Shown piece after piece: positions 33,381 to 44,285 of a stretch of DNA of 64,000 nt. The stretch is from Sabellastarte sp. h YS-2021. Its lineage: Eukaryota; Annelida; Polychaeta; Sabellida; Sabellidae. Below the pieces are notes generated by a model. It was not told where the DNA came from. It saw only the letters and a list, made by a program, of their open reading frames with translations, and made no database searches. Position 1 is the first letter of the stretch, and the number at the start of each line of letters is the position of its first letter. Made by a program: the position numbers and the translations under genes. The stretch covers positions 35,052,040 through 35,116,039 of the forward strand of contig OZ024936.1 in NCBI GenBank assembly GCA_964017235.1, in the 5' to 3' direction.

Positions 33381-34278
33381 CCCACTGCCCTTAAGGGCTG
33401 TCGGGGTTATTGTTTTCACCCATGTTGTCCTGATCGGCAGGTGGGCGGGCGACGGGAAAAAGTTTGTATGGGCTGTATCTCAGAAATCGTAAGGTGTAAA
33501 AAGTTTGTTGGGGGTGTAGGTGTGCAACGTCATGGTGTGACCTTGGTTTGACCTTGCTGTAGTGACCTTGACCTATAAATTTTGTCCAGGCTATATCTCG
33601 GAAACCGTAAGGTGTACGAAGTTGATACCTGGTAGGGACATTGGTTAGGGATTGTAGGTGTGTAACGCCATGGTGTGACCTTGATGTGACCTTTGACCTT
33701 GCCATAGTGACCTTGACCTATAAAATCTTGTCTGGGTTGTACATTGGTTAGGGGGTGAAGGTGTGCAGCGTCATGGTGTGACCTTGAGTTGACCTTGTCA
33801 TAGTGACCAGGAGTTTTAAAATCTTGTTTGGGCTATTTCTGGGACTCCTTGACAGTTAATAGGGACATTGGTCAAGGTTTGTAAGTGTGCATCATGGTGT
33901 GACCAGCCAAAGTGTGTTCACCTGCCATATTTGAGACATGTTTCTCTTACGTCAAAGATATATGGATTGCTGCAACTGATTGTCATATGCACTTTTACAT
34001 AATTGTGCTTTTTCCATTGACCGCTATTTCCAATTAATAAATTTTACAGCTTTATAATTTTAAGTTTACTGATTAATGCTGTCAGATTGCTATTGAATTG
34101 TCTTGTTTTAATGCTTATCTTTACATACATTTTCTTTCTTTTAGATGTTATTTTCTCCACTTAAACATTATTTGGAGCTTTATATAACTGATACTGCTCT
34201 GAACATATCCAGATCTTTGTACTGTTTCACTACTTCTATATCTCATGGGGTTAAAAACTATTTCCCCATGCTGTGGGG
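33381..34278 (+). mobile_element. TA-flanked element with internal ~146-bp repeats
   Basis: It begins CCCACTGCCCTTAAGGGCTG and ends CCATGCTGTGGGG, with TA on both sides (33379-33380 and 34279-34280). The ends are short inverted repeats (the better preserved copy starts CCCCACA). It carries a header, then about 3.5 tandem units with TGACCTTGA motifs, then a tail (GTGTTCACCTGCCATATTTG) and a 300-bp AT-rich 3' segment shared with 46560-46878. It is 898 bp, non-coding, probably Tc1/mariner-type. Confidence 0.7.
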
Positions 34279-34280
34279 TA

Positions 34281-36346
34281 GCAAAAAAATATTATAAAAG
34301 CGTCCTCCAAAAATGAGACTGTGAGCTTAGTTTAAATGATCAAAGAAGTGAGTATATCGAAAACCTGTACATGGGTTATGCCATATCTGATGAAATTTGA
34401 AAATGTTACCAAAGTTAGGAGATAAGATTTGCATGTACAACAGATTTGATTTAGGTGATTGAAGCATAATTTTCACTGGTGTGTAAAAATTTTTATATTA
34501 AATTTATTCACTTTTTTTGCCCCCAGCACAAGCCTATAAGAAGTTTGCATTATTAAGTGTTCTGTTACCTCAGTTCAGCATTTACCTCAGTGCCATGTGC
34601 ACTTGATCTGTTCCAGAGGAGTCTCTAATCTCTGTGTAACAGCTTACCCTGTGCTCTTTCATTGCTCCCCAAAGCCTCCACCATCCATAACAAAATGCAC
34701 TTCTTCAGGCCTAGCTGTTGCTACTGTAGAATGTATTTGTAAAGATAGCAACAGGTCACATGCATTCACGGTGTTAAAACTGGATATTGACAGTTTTACA
34801 AAACCCACACCACAATGAATGAAGATTTATTGTCAAGCAAGTGTACCTTTCACTTGTCCTTAACTCTGTTAACTGTGTAAAGGGTTCATAAATTTGTATT
34901 AAACTAGTAACAAAATTTATCATTTAAACTCTGGGAGAAAGTGTTAGGTTACGGTCTCTTGGAATTTGTGTTGACAGTTGTTTTTGAACAGCTACCACCA
35001 TGTTATTATATTTTGCATGTTTTAGACCAAATGAACATGTACAGCTTTTGTTGGTGATGTGTTTTGTGTCCTCACTAAATTAATCACAGTATTTACTATT
35101 TACAAAGACAAATTTTTATCAACATTATTCCAGGACAGTATCTCAATATAGCAGAAATGATTTGCAATCTGCAAAGGGTTAAAGCAGTCTATTAAAGTTA
35201 AAAAAAGTGTTATTGGATGATGGGTTCTTTGCACCTTTAATTAAAAGAAGCAGGTCAAAATTAGCTGAGTCATTATTCTGCTGTATTTGCCTACAGAAAT
35301 TAAAGTGAATAGCTTGTTGATATGGGTCATTTTGATACAATTGTTTAAATCTGGGAACATGTGACTGAATGGTATTAGGAATTGGTGTGACCCGTGTTCT
35401 CAGTTGTGGCTTCTCTATTGGTGAAGGTTCTCTTCAGCATGTGATACAAGACAATCGTAGCTAGCTGTGATCAACACATCATGTACTTTTGGGTTTGTAT
35501 TCTGAACTACCATTCAGATTTGAAGGGAAAAGATTCTCATTGAAGGAATATGTGGTACATTTTAATCAATTATAGACCAGTCCAGTGAGATGTTATACTG
35601 AGGACCACCAGATTAACTGCAATTGGTTGTACGTATTACTACTCTTACAGGAGGTGATGTGGGCACCGAGTTGTGTTTCTTGAGAACTGTTACATAAACC
35701 TGTATTTACTGTGTAGGAAATCAGTCTGCCTTAACATGAGTTGTGTAAGCAGCCTATTTTAAAGCATTATTTTTGAGGTTGTAAGGTGGTGTGCTTGCCA
35801 CACACTCCAATTGATTGGCACCAACAGGTGCTTTTCTTCTAGTTGAATCGAATTCTTCTATTTTCTCAACTTTGTATCGGGTTTGGAGATTATATTTAGA
35901 TATTGGTCATTGTATTTTTATTATGATAAAGTTATTTTAAAGTTGATTCAACATACTGCTTTACCATACTATTATTTATTATTATTTTGGTATCTAATAG
36001 TGGTACAAATTACTCATTTTGAAATACAAGGTAATAGAGCAAAAATGATTGTGTATTTCTTAATGTAGAACATGCGACTATTCTAAATTACTATAGGAAA
36101 CAAAAACAGTATACTTTTTTGTGAATTTACAAGCTAAAAGCACAAACCTATTTTCTCTTGTGTTTGACGGCCTTGTCAGCCATTGTTTGTATCAGATGTA
36201 TATTTTCCCAGTGCTGTCCCAATCATAGGTATATTTTGTAAAGAAGGAATGTTGTTCTTTGCATTACTTAGGTGAATTATGTATATACTAAAATTGTATA
36301 GATTGTTGTTTGAACCTATATAGAGATAACATGTAGGAATGAAACA
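34281..36346. other. No gene recognised
   Basis: AT-rich sequence; may belong to a long PTP4A 3'UTR or be intergenic. Confidence 0.4.
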
Positions 36347-36352
36347 AATAAA
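36347..36352 (+). terminator. Second candidate polyadenylation signal
   Basis: AATAAA in GAAACAAATAAATGTTG, followed within 40 bases by GT-rich TTTTCAGTCTGGGGAGTTTT. It is a well-formed 3' end signal, possibly the distal site of PTP4A. Confidence 0.35.
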
Positions 36353-36511
36353 TGTTGTATTACCTAACTACAGTTTTCAGTCTGGGGAGTTTTGTCGCCC
36401 AAATGTTTAGTTCAGTCCATATCACAGGATACAGTGAAAGTTGTTCGATTTTTCTTTTTTGCTAATTTCAGAATTGTTCGGTTCATTATTGCTTCATATC
36501 CTTTGTCCCTG

Positions 36512-36517
36512 CCCCCC

Positions 36518-36564
<47 letters not shown>
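36512..36564 (+). repeat. Poly-C run followed by (CA)n microsatellite
   Basis: About 23 C then about 15 CA dinucleotides. Confidence 0.95.
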
Positions 36565-36566
<2 letters not shown>

Positions 36567-36847
36567 TTTGGCATTGTAAACCCATGATATTTTATCAATT
36601 TTGGAAATTTTTTTGTGAAAGTTCAGACTATCAAGGTTAAATATATTTTGATATTAACTATTCAAACTATTTTAACTAGATGAATCAAAGACAACTTAAA
36701 TTTAACCTTACACATAGACATGTTTCTTAATATTCTAAGTACAATTACATACTGGTGTAGCATCCAGTGGATCAGAGTGTCCCTGAAAAAGTCCTTATTT
36801 GTTTTCGCTTCAGTTTCTTCGCCACTGCATTGTGGTCTCCCTTGAAT

Positions 36848-36965
36848 ATCTCCCTTATTATTGGGAGCATTTTAACCATATTTGGTAGTTATATACCTTA
36901 GGTGTGGGAAAATTTTTCCACATGCTTAAATTTGACCTTTCATCTTTATGAAGGTCACATGATCA
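36848..36965 (+). repeat. Diverged single monomer of the 147-bp family
   Basis: ATATCTCCCTTATTATTGG opens it and the inverted pair TTTGACCTTTC...GAAGGTCACA closes it, in the same order as in the array at 21705-24965. It is strongly diverged. Confidence 0.5.
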
Positions 36966-37301
36966 AATAGATTTTTGGGGTACATCGGCCCATCATTGCC
37001 GCTCAGCAAAATCTACTAACCGCAGAGGCTTGTAATTTCACACACGTGTTTGTACTGTCAAAAACGCGATCCAATGAAAAGTTTGATTTATGAGCGATCT
37101 TCTCGCAACTACCAAGCAGAAAGGTTAAGATTCATGTAAACTGGGCTAATGAAAAAAAAAAGATTTTTTTTCTTTTTACCTTATATCTGCTTATTGCTTT
37201 TACAGGTTAAGAATAGATTCCATATATGGAGAGTCTATATTGCTAGTCAGGTTTACCCCCGACACCTCTTATGGGTCAAACTGTGGTCTTAAAATAGCAG
37301 A

Positions 37302-37433
37302 TTTTATTGCGTTAATACATCCTATCCTATCCAATGGACAAATGCTATTCCGGTCGGCGCGACCGGCTCGCCAAACGTCAGAAAAAGACGTCCTGTGTTT
37401 CCACCGGCCAGCCGGTCCTAGTACTAGTGCACT
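37302..37433 (+). repeat. DIRS-1 left inverted terminal repeat
   Basis: It runs from TTTTATTGCGTTAATACATC to TAGTACTAGTGCACT and pairs with 43390-43540 inverted, with few mismatches. It includes the small palindrome GGTCGGCGCGACC. Confidence 0.9.
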
Positions 37434-37474
37434 CGCCAGATGGCGTGTCGAACCCCTTTCCTGTAGCGACAACG

Positions 37475-37482
37475 TGACGTCA
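37475..37482 (+). promoter_or_regulatory. CRE-like site upstream of DIRS-1 gag
   Basis: TGACGTCA, the full CREB/ATF palindrome, lies between the left ITR and the gag start. The unrelated DIRS element at 50787-57336 also has this octamer at its 5' end. Confidence 0.5.
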
Positions 37483-37610
37483 TAGCATCTTTTTCGTTTG
37501 GCGCGAACTAGTGTACACGGATATTATTTTATCTGGAATATTTTAAGTATTTCAACAGTTTCATTGTTTACGGATACGTAAATTTACTACCATTGTGTTA
37601 CGGATACATC

Positions 37611-39795
37611 ATGTCATCTCCCGGCCAACGTAGAGGGAAGTGTGGGCACGTAATGGCGAATTTTGATACACATTCTCATTATGCGCGTTGCAGGGACAAG
37701 GGAAAGGGTAAGGAACCTTGTGTTTCAGATCCACAAACTTCTGACTGTCAAATATGTAATGGCCTCACGTCTGATCAACTCCAGCAATTGTCTACACCTT
37801 CATATAAACTTAAGAAGGAAAAACGTGAAGCAAAGCTTACTGATTCAAGCCCTTCCCAGATTTCTGAGCAACTTGTCGACCCGTCAAGCGTGTCTGTTAT
37901 TGGGGTCGTTGACGGACAGGGATCTGTGAAATCTCCTGATCCAGTTCCCCCACTTGATAAGAAACCTAAGAAAGACAATAAGAGCAGTAAGAAGGAAAAA
38001 TCTCCCTCTACAAAGGTTTCAAAACACAGTACTAATGAGAAATTTGCAGAAATGGATAGCAAATGGTCGGAGCGCTTCAGTCGTCTGGAAGCATTGATAA
38101 TGGCTAAGAGTTTTGAACCGACCTTCTCTTCAAATGTGAAAGTTGCACCGACCCATTCACCTCCTCATGATGTTGAAAAGATGGCTGAACCTTTCATCCG
38201 ACCTTCTACTTCAAAGCTTACTGGAACTGGCTTCTCTGCTGAAAAGCATCAGCCGACCAGTCAAGCAGTGACCAGTCAACATACGTCTACAACTAAGCTT
38301 ACTGGGACAGGCTTCTCTGCTACCAAGCATCAGCCGACCAGTCAAGCTAGGTCTCACCGACCGACCTCCACTGCAGGGTTTACTGGCAAGGGCTCCTCTG
38401 CTACTGTGCATCAGCCTACCAGTCAAACCAAAGTCAACCGACCGGCACCAGCCACCGACCCTTCAACCGACCTTCACTCTGCAAGAGAAGGGGATATTAA
38501 CCGACCTTACTCTGACCGACCTACTGCTACCGACCGGCCACTGTCATCTGAACCGGCTGACACCGGCTCCCCTGCTCTTCACAGGTCTAGACATGATAGC
38601 ATCTCCAGTCTGTCATCTGAGGCCGGTAGCATGTCGGATAACCCACCACTGGATTTATACACTGAAGAAGGGGAGTTATCCGAGGACCCGGATCAGCCTG
38701 TACCGGACCCGGACCAACCAGTTTCAGAAGAGCAGAATTATAGGGATACTATGCAGGGTATCCGCTCCTTCATGGGCTGGTCACACATTCCAGAACTGGA
38801 CAATACGGCTTCCACTTCAGATGACAACCCTTTTGCAGGGCCTAAAACTGTAACCCCTGGCAAAGTGTCGGTTAAGATGCCCACTGAAGACTGGCTATGT
38901 AGGAAACTAGCCAAGTTAAATCTCACCTTGGTTGAGGGTTATCCCTCCCGTGGATCAGAAACCGGTGGCCTAGCTAAAGACGTTTTTCTGAGGCCAGCCA
39001 GAACACAGTCCAAGTGGTATGGACTTCGTTCCGACCCTAAAGCTGAATCTTCACAGATTTTATCATGGAATATAGATGCTTCTAAACTCAACAGCAGCTA
39101 TAGTCGCATAGCTAAGTATACTGGATTATCGTCCACTCCACCAGCATCTCGCAGAATTTCTCAGGAAACACTGCGCAGATGGGAGAGATCTGCCAGAGAG
39201 ACTTCAGTTATATGCAACCAAGCTGCAAGCTTTAACCGTTGTCTGTTCAAGGTTCAACAGAACATGAAGGACCAGCTGAAGATTTTGAAGGCGGAAAACA
39301 AAGGCAAGGGCTCGTCCAAGGCAGCTGCAGCAGCTGAGGAACTGAACTATCTGATGGACTTTAACTCAAGCATTACACAGGCGGCTGCAAAATCCATGGA
39401 ACATTTGTCAGAATTTGTTTTTGTGACTATGGGTAACCTAACCCTAGTACGCCGAGATGCATACTTGAGCCACCTTAGAACTGGTATCAAAGCCAGATAC
39501 CCTCACAGCATTGAGGTCAGCCCCCCTGCATATCTCAACCTTGTTTCCCGACTCAGTTATTAAGCGGGCAGAGGAGGATATAGCCCAACTTGAGTCCAAG
39601 GGACATGCTGGTGGGTCAAATAACAAAGGTCGGTACCACCCTTATGAAAGGCAAGACAAAAGGTCGGTTAACCAGGACTCCAGAGCTGAGAAACCCGCAT
39701 GGAAAACCATTGGCAGGAAGCAGTTCAAGAGAGGTCGAGGACGTTCCACCACCTTCTCATCACGACCAGCCAAGGGCCAGCAGTCGTATAAATGA
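37611..39795 (+). pseudogene. DIRS-1 gag-like ORF1, frameshifted near its end
   Basis: The open frame from ATG 37611 runs to a stop at 39561-39563. The family's C terminus, basic and Gly/Arg-rich, continues in the +1 frame to 39795, so a frameshift lies near 39530. Seen: an N-terminal Cys/His cluster (C-x-H, F-D-x-H, C-R-D-x-G-K-G, C-Q-I-C) shared with the other DIRS element, a long Ser/Thr/Pro-rich middle with repeated P-T-S-Q-A, and a conserved segment R-S-F-M-G-W then D-N-P-F-A-G and D-W-L-C-R-K. The protein probably packages element RNA (inferred from position). An alternative upstream ATG is at 37593; 37611 aligns better with the relative's start. Confidence 0.8.
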
Positions 39796-42088
39796 CAATT
39801 ATTGTGTAACCCAGTTACAGCCACGACTGCTGGCCGGGAGCATACCACAGACAATAAACACTGGTTTAAATTTAAATGTAAAGCTTCCTGTTGCCTCACA
39901 TGTTCATTCTGCACCCGGGCATTCCCAAAAGAAAGAATTAAGTCCCGGGTCAGCAGGTTGTCATTACAAAAATTGCAAATTAAAGTCTGTGAAAAGTGTT
40001 TCTTGTGTCACTCAATTGTCTTGTGTTCAACCTGTAACAACTGTCACAAATGCTGCAACCAATCTGCCTGTAGGGGCAAGACTTCAGAAATTTTGGAAAA
40101 CTTGGCTGGATCTGGGAGCAGGCCCAAAAGTAGTTCAGATCCTAAAAGAGGGTTACACCCTCCCCTTCCGGATCCGGCCAAGGTTCACAAGGTCACCCAA
40201 GGTTATCAGCTGCTATGTCAATCCCCACAGGAACAGCTACCTGTTGGAGGCATTACATCAGCTCATAGCCAAAAATGCTGTAGAACTAGTAAGAAATCAC
40301 ACTTCTCTGGGGTTTTTCAACAGACTATTTTTAGTCCCAAAACCCAACAACAAGTGGCGACCTATCCTGGGTCTGAGCAAACTGAATCTTTTCCTCAAGG
40401 CGGAGAAATTCAAGATGGAAACACCGGAAACCATCAGGACGTCCCTCCAACAAGGGGAGTGGGTTACCTCAATAGATTTCAAAGACGCCTACTTCCATAT
40501 ACCAATCCAGGAACAGTCCAGGAAATATCTGAGATTTCATGTCCAGGGTCAGACATACCAGTTCAAGGCTCTGCCCTTTGGTTTGGCCACAGCACCCTTG
40601 GAGTTTACTGTGATAGCCAAAGAAGTGAAACTGATGGCCAGTCACAAGGGTATAAGGATCCACCAGTACCTAGACGACTGGTTGGTGAGAGCCACATCCC
40701 ACCAGGCTTGTCTTCAACATACTCAGAGTCTGGTGAAAATATGTCGAAAATTGGGCTGGCTGGTAAATTTAGAAAAATCAGAACTGGTTCCAAAGCAGAT
40801 CTTCGATTTTGTAGGTTACCGGTTCGACCTCAGGGCAGGTCGGGTCCGACCGACCCCAGACAGGTGGCAGAACCTTCAGGACAAGATATTAGAAATAATG
40901 TCACTGACACACTGTCCAGTTCGACAGTTCATGTCCCTGATAGGGTTGCTAACAGCCACAGAAAAACAAGTTCACCTAGGCCGGCTACATATGAGGCCCA
41001 TACAGTGGCACCTCAAGCAGCACTGGAGAATACCAGAGTCACTAGATCCCAATTCCCAGATCCTTGTACCCTCATTTGCAATGGTGGCTACAGGAAGACC
41101 ATGTTCTCACAGGCCAACCATTACACCCAATAAAACATGCTCTGCAAATCTTTACAGACGCATCAAAAGAAGGGTGGGGTGCTCACTTAAACGACTTCAC
41201 TGCCAGAGGGACTTGGTCACTGCCAGAAAGCAAGTTGCATATAAATTATTTGGAACTCAAGGCAGTGTTTCTTGCCTTGAAAGAGTTCCAAAACCTCTGT
41301 GCAAACAAGATAGTACTTGTGGCCACCGACAACACCACAGTGATGTCGTATATAAACAAGGAAGGAGGCATGAGGTCGGGCACACTCTGTGCCCTTCTAT
41401 GGAGAATCTTGACCTGGTGTACCAGACATCAAGTGACTCTAAAAGCCCAACATATCCCCGGGCGGCTGAATGTGGTAGCAGACAAGCTATCCAGGCTGGG
41501 CCAGACCATTCAGACGGAATGGTCCCTCCTTCCCGAGGTTTTCCAAGCTATATGCAGCAGGTGGCACCAACCTCAGATCTATTTGCCACGAGGTTCAACA
41601 ACAAGTTACCTCAGTTTGTGTCACCAGTACCGGACTCATTGGCAGTAGCAGTGGATGCACTCAGTCTGCCATGGGAGAATCTGGACGCATATGCCTTTCC
41701 ACCAGCGGCCATCTTGGGCAAAGTGGTGGAGAGGTTGCAGGACTCCCCTTGCAAGAGAATCATTCTGGTTGCTCCGGGGTGGCCCAACATGCCTTGGTTT
41801 TGGGATCTAGTGACCATGTCCAGTCAGATCCCACTGAGCCTGCCCAATCTGCCAAACCTGTTGACACAGCCTTTCAATCAGATCCCTCACAGAAATCTAA
41901 CAAACCTAAATCTCCATGCATGGCTCCTAGAGCCACAGCAATCAAGGAGCAAGGCTTCTCTGAAGCAGTGGCAACAAGAATTGAGGCTCCTCAAAGAGGA
42001 TCAACCAGATCTGTCTATGAGGCAAAGTGGGCCATTTTTACAAAGTGGTGCATCACTAATCAGGTGGACTTCAGGGCACCCCCTGTGA
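39590..42088 (+). pseudogene. DIRS-1 reverse transcriptase/RNase H, two frameshifts
   Basis: RT domain in frame from about 40040: S-L-G-F-F-N-R-L-F-L-V-P-K-P, S-I-D-F-K-D-A-Y-F-H-I, L-P-F-G-L-A-T-A-P and the active-site Y-L-D-D-W near 40665-40682. Near 41080 the frame changes: RNase H (F-T-D-A-S, L-E-L-K-A-V-F, A-T-D-N-T) reads in another frame to about 41560. The original frame then resumes with D-L-F-A-T-R-F-N and the DIRS-specific tail A-P-G-W-P-N-M-P-W-F-W-D-L. At least two compensating indels therefore inactivate it. Its end overlaps the recombinase ORF. Confidence 0.9.
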
Positions 42089-42975
42089 AGTCGGTTGCTG
42101 ATTTCCTTATGTACCTTTTTGAGGACAGGAAGTTGCAGCCCAGCACCATTGATGGATACAGGTCCGCCATTGCTGATAAACTGGGGAATCTAACCCTCAA
42201 CATCAGCAAAGATGAAAATCTCACTCGCCTCTTGGATAGTTTCCATAGAGACAGACCTAAGGGTAGAAGGGGTATCCCTTCCTGGAACCTGTCTTTGGTC
42301 TTACACCAACTGACCAAGGCTCCCTTTGAGCCAATCAGGGAAGCTTCATTGAAGTGTTTGACCTTCAAGACGGTTTTCCTATTAGCCCTGGGTTCAGGCA
42401 AACGCAGGAGTGAGATTCATGCCTGGCAACACAAAAATATCAGGCACCAGTCTGACTGGTCAAAGGTGTCCCTGTACCCATCTCCCAGCTTTCTTTCCAA
42501 GAACCAGCTGGCGAAGGAAGGTCCAGAGTGTGTGGCCCCAGTGGTGATACCAGCCCTGGCCCCAACTTTGGATAGATCCCTCAAATCTGATAGGTCACTC
42601 TGTCCAGTCAGAGCCTTGCATTACTACTTGGACAGGACCTCAGATATCAGGCAGCATAAGGAGTTGGTCTTTGTCTCCTTCAAGAAAGGTTTTGACAAGG
42701 ATATCTCACCTGCCACTATCTCCTCATGGATCAAACAAACTGTGATCCTATGCTATGAGCTTTCAGACCAGGAGGCCCACACTTTGCATCAGGTTAAAGC
42801 CCATGATGTCAGGGCCTTTGCGGCTTCCAAGGCTTTCCAAGCTGGAATTTCCTTGGAACAGATCTTGTCAGCATGTCATTGGAAGTCACATAATACCTTC
42901 ACCCAATTTTATCTGAAGGATGTGGCTTGGGCTGACTCTGAGCTCTATCACCTGGGACCTGTAGTGGCTGCTTAG
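41671..42975 (+). CDS. DIRS-1 tyrosine recombinase (ORF3)
   Basis: 434-codon open frame; the conserved protein begins around codon 90, so the true start lies within the overlap with ORF2. Seen: an N-terminal SAM-like core-binding region (Y-E-A-K-W-A-I-F, S-T-I-D-G-Y-R-S-A-I), then catalytic motifs: arginine in G-K-R-R-S-E-I-H-A-W, H-D-V-R in place of H-x-x-R, the W/H position in C-H-W-K-S-H-N-T-F, and the tyrosine in Q-F-Y-L-K-D. All residues expected of the family are present, so this ORF looks functional although the element's pol is broken. It acts in the nucleus to insert circular element DNA. Confidence 0.88.
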   Translation: MGESGRICLSTSGHLGQSGGEVAGLPLQENHSGCSGVAQHALVLGSSDHVQSDPTEPAQSAKPVDTAFQSDPSQKSNKPKSPCMAPRATAIKEQGFSEAVATRIEAPQRGSTRSVYEAKWAIFTKWCITNQVDFRAPPVKSVADFLMYLFEDRKLQPSTIDGYRSAIADKLGNLTLNISKDENLTRLLDSFHRDRPKGRRGIPSWNLSLVLHQLTKAPFEPIREASLKCLTFKTVFLLALGSGKRRSEIHAWQHKNIRHQSDWSKVSLYPSPSFLSKNQLAKEGPECVAPVVIPALAPTLDRSLKSDRSLCPVRALHYYLDRTSDIRQHKELVFVSFKKGFDKDISPATISSWIKQTVILCYELSDQEAHTLHQVKAHDVRAFAASKAFQAGISLEQILSACHWKSHNTFTQFYLKDVAWADSELYHLGPVVAA

Positions 42976-43331
42976 CAGATCCACAAATAGCCCAGGGAGG
43001 GAGGAGAATTTGTACATATGCAAATATGTAAATAGTGTACATATATAAAAAAAAAACAAAAAAACCCCCAAAAAACTGTGCTATGCTTCCTTTGGGAAGT
43101 TTATTTCTTCTTATTATGGGACTGAACTCAGCCCTCTCTTCCCCTACCTCAGAGCAGGTCTGTAAAAAAGGGGGGGGGGGTAGATTGGTTGACCGGTTTC
43201 CGGTAACCTACTGTAGCCTTAAGGGTCTGACCTCAAGGTCTGCCCAGGCCTGAGAGGAAAATTTGTTAGTTCTGTTATGAGTTCATCTAAGTCCCTAGTA
43301 GCTTACCCGCCGACCAGGCGGTAGTTATTCA

Positions 43332-43390
43332 GCATTTGTCCATTGGATAGGATGTATTAACGCAATAAAATTGCAAATTTAATAAGTAAA
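43332..43390 (+). repeat. DIRS-1 internal complementary region
   Basis: GGATGTATTAACGCAATAAA is complementary to the element's left edge, and TTGCAAATTTAATAAGTAAA to its right edge. They are fused at AAAATTGC. This is the template that lets DIRS elements rebuild their ends and circularise. Confidence 0.85.
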
Positions 43391-43540
43391 GTGCACTAGT
43401 ACTAGTACCGGCTGGCCGGTGGAAACACAGGACGTCTTTTTCTGACGTTTGGCGAGCCGGTCGCGTCGACCGGAATAGCATTTGTCCATTGGATAGGGTA
43501 TTAACTTGTAAAAATTTAATTTACTTATTAAATTTGCAAT
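43390..43540 (+). repeat. DIRS-1 right inverted terminal repeat
   Basis: Inverted match to the left ITR, then an extra outer extension of about 40 bases ending TTATTAAATTTGCAAT that the left ITR lacks, as described for DIRS-1 of Dictyostelium. Confidence 0.9.
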
Positions 43541-43807
43541 TTTCTGTTTTTGCCTTGTATCTCCTTTAAAAATACTCTTCTTACAAACTATAACATTTAT
43601 TATTTTAACTTTTCACAATTTATGATCATAGAAAACAAAGCTTACATTTTTCTTTCATGCTAATGCGCAAGTCTCCACACTGTCTGCTTAACTTTTACTT
43701 GTCAGCACTGCACGTTTTTCTTTTCAAAAATTTTTTTCTACTTTATACTATATTGCATCTAACCTTTGGGGACACCTTGTTTTTGTTAGCAAAAACATTT
43801 TTCTAGT

Positions 43808-44238
43808 TTGGTTTAGCATTCGCTCCAGAGAGATTTTTGACATTAACACTCACACTGGAAAACTACAACTACTAGCTTCAAATTTGGGAGGGGAGCTTCT
43901 CTGGGTCTGAAATTAGCTTCACTCTTTGAAAATTATCTACCTTTTTCTACTGCCTGGTTTTCATAAGTAGAAGATTAAAATCTTTATATGTATAACAGAT
44001 ACATATTTCCTCTACAACCTTGCAGATATTTGACCTTGAAGCTCTTCATTCAAGGTCATCCACAAAGTGCCAAAGTACCCCATGTAGCGGACTTCAAAAT
44101 GCCTATATCTCCCTTATTATTGGTCCTAGAGGTTTGGGATGTGAAACCAACCTATAGGAAATCATGGGCTGGAAATTTTCTGATAGCGTCAGATTTAACA
44201 TTGGACCCCTCCTTCAAGGTCAAACGAGGATAGGATCA
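43808..44238 (+). repeat. One-unit relative of the 147-bp array element
   Basis: The header starting TTTGGTTTAGCATTCGCTCC matches 21705 onward, followed by a diverged and a single good unit ending TTCAAGGTCAAACGAGGATA. Same element, no tandem expansion. Confidence 0.8.
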
Positions 44239-44285
44239 TACAGGATAGGCCCTCAGCATTGCGACATGTGGCATCAAATTCACTA

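Larger units (their letters stand above)
37302..43540 (+). mobile_element. DIRS-type tyrosine recombinase retrotransposon 1
   Basis: Inverted terminal repeats (37302-37433 and 43390-43540), an internal complementary region next to the right ITR, and the order gag, RT/RNase H with DIRS-type tail, overlapping tyrosine recombinase define a DIRS element. It has no LTRs and no integrase. Its gag and pol are frameshifted while the recombinase is open. DIRS elements copy through RNA and insert a circular DNA using the recombinase, without target duplication. Length is 6.2 kb, usual for the group. Confidence 0.92.

Noticed and set aside
36512-36564. Poly-C plus (CA)n as a regulatory or structured element
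   Set aside because: Ordinary low-complexity sequence; length may also be unreliable in the assembly.
39802-41133. 443-codon + strand ORF overlapping DIRS-1 pol
   Set aside because: Shadow of the RT gene in another frame. An apparent Cys-rich start is a by-product of codon use.
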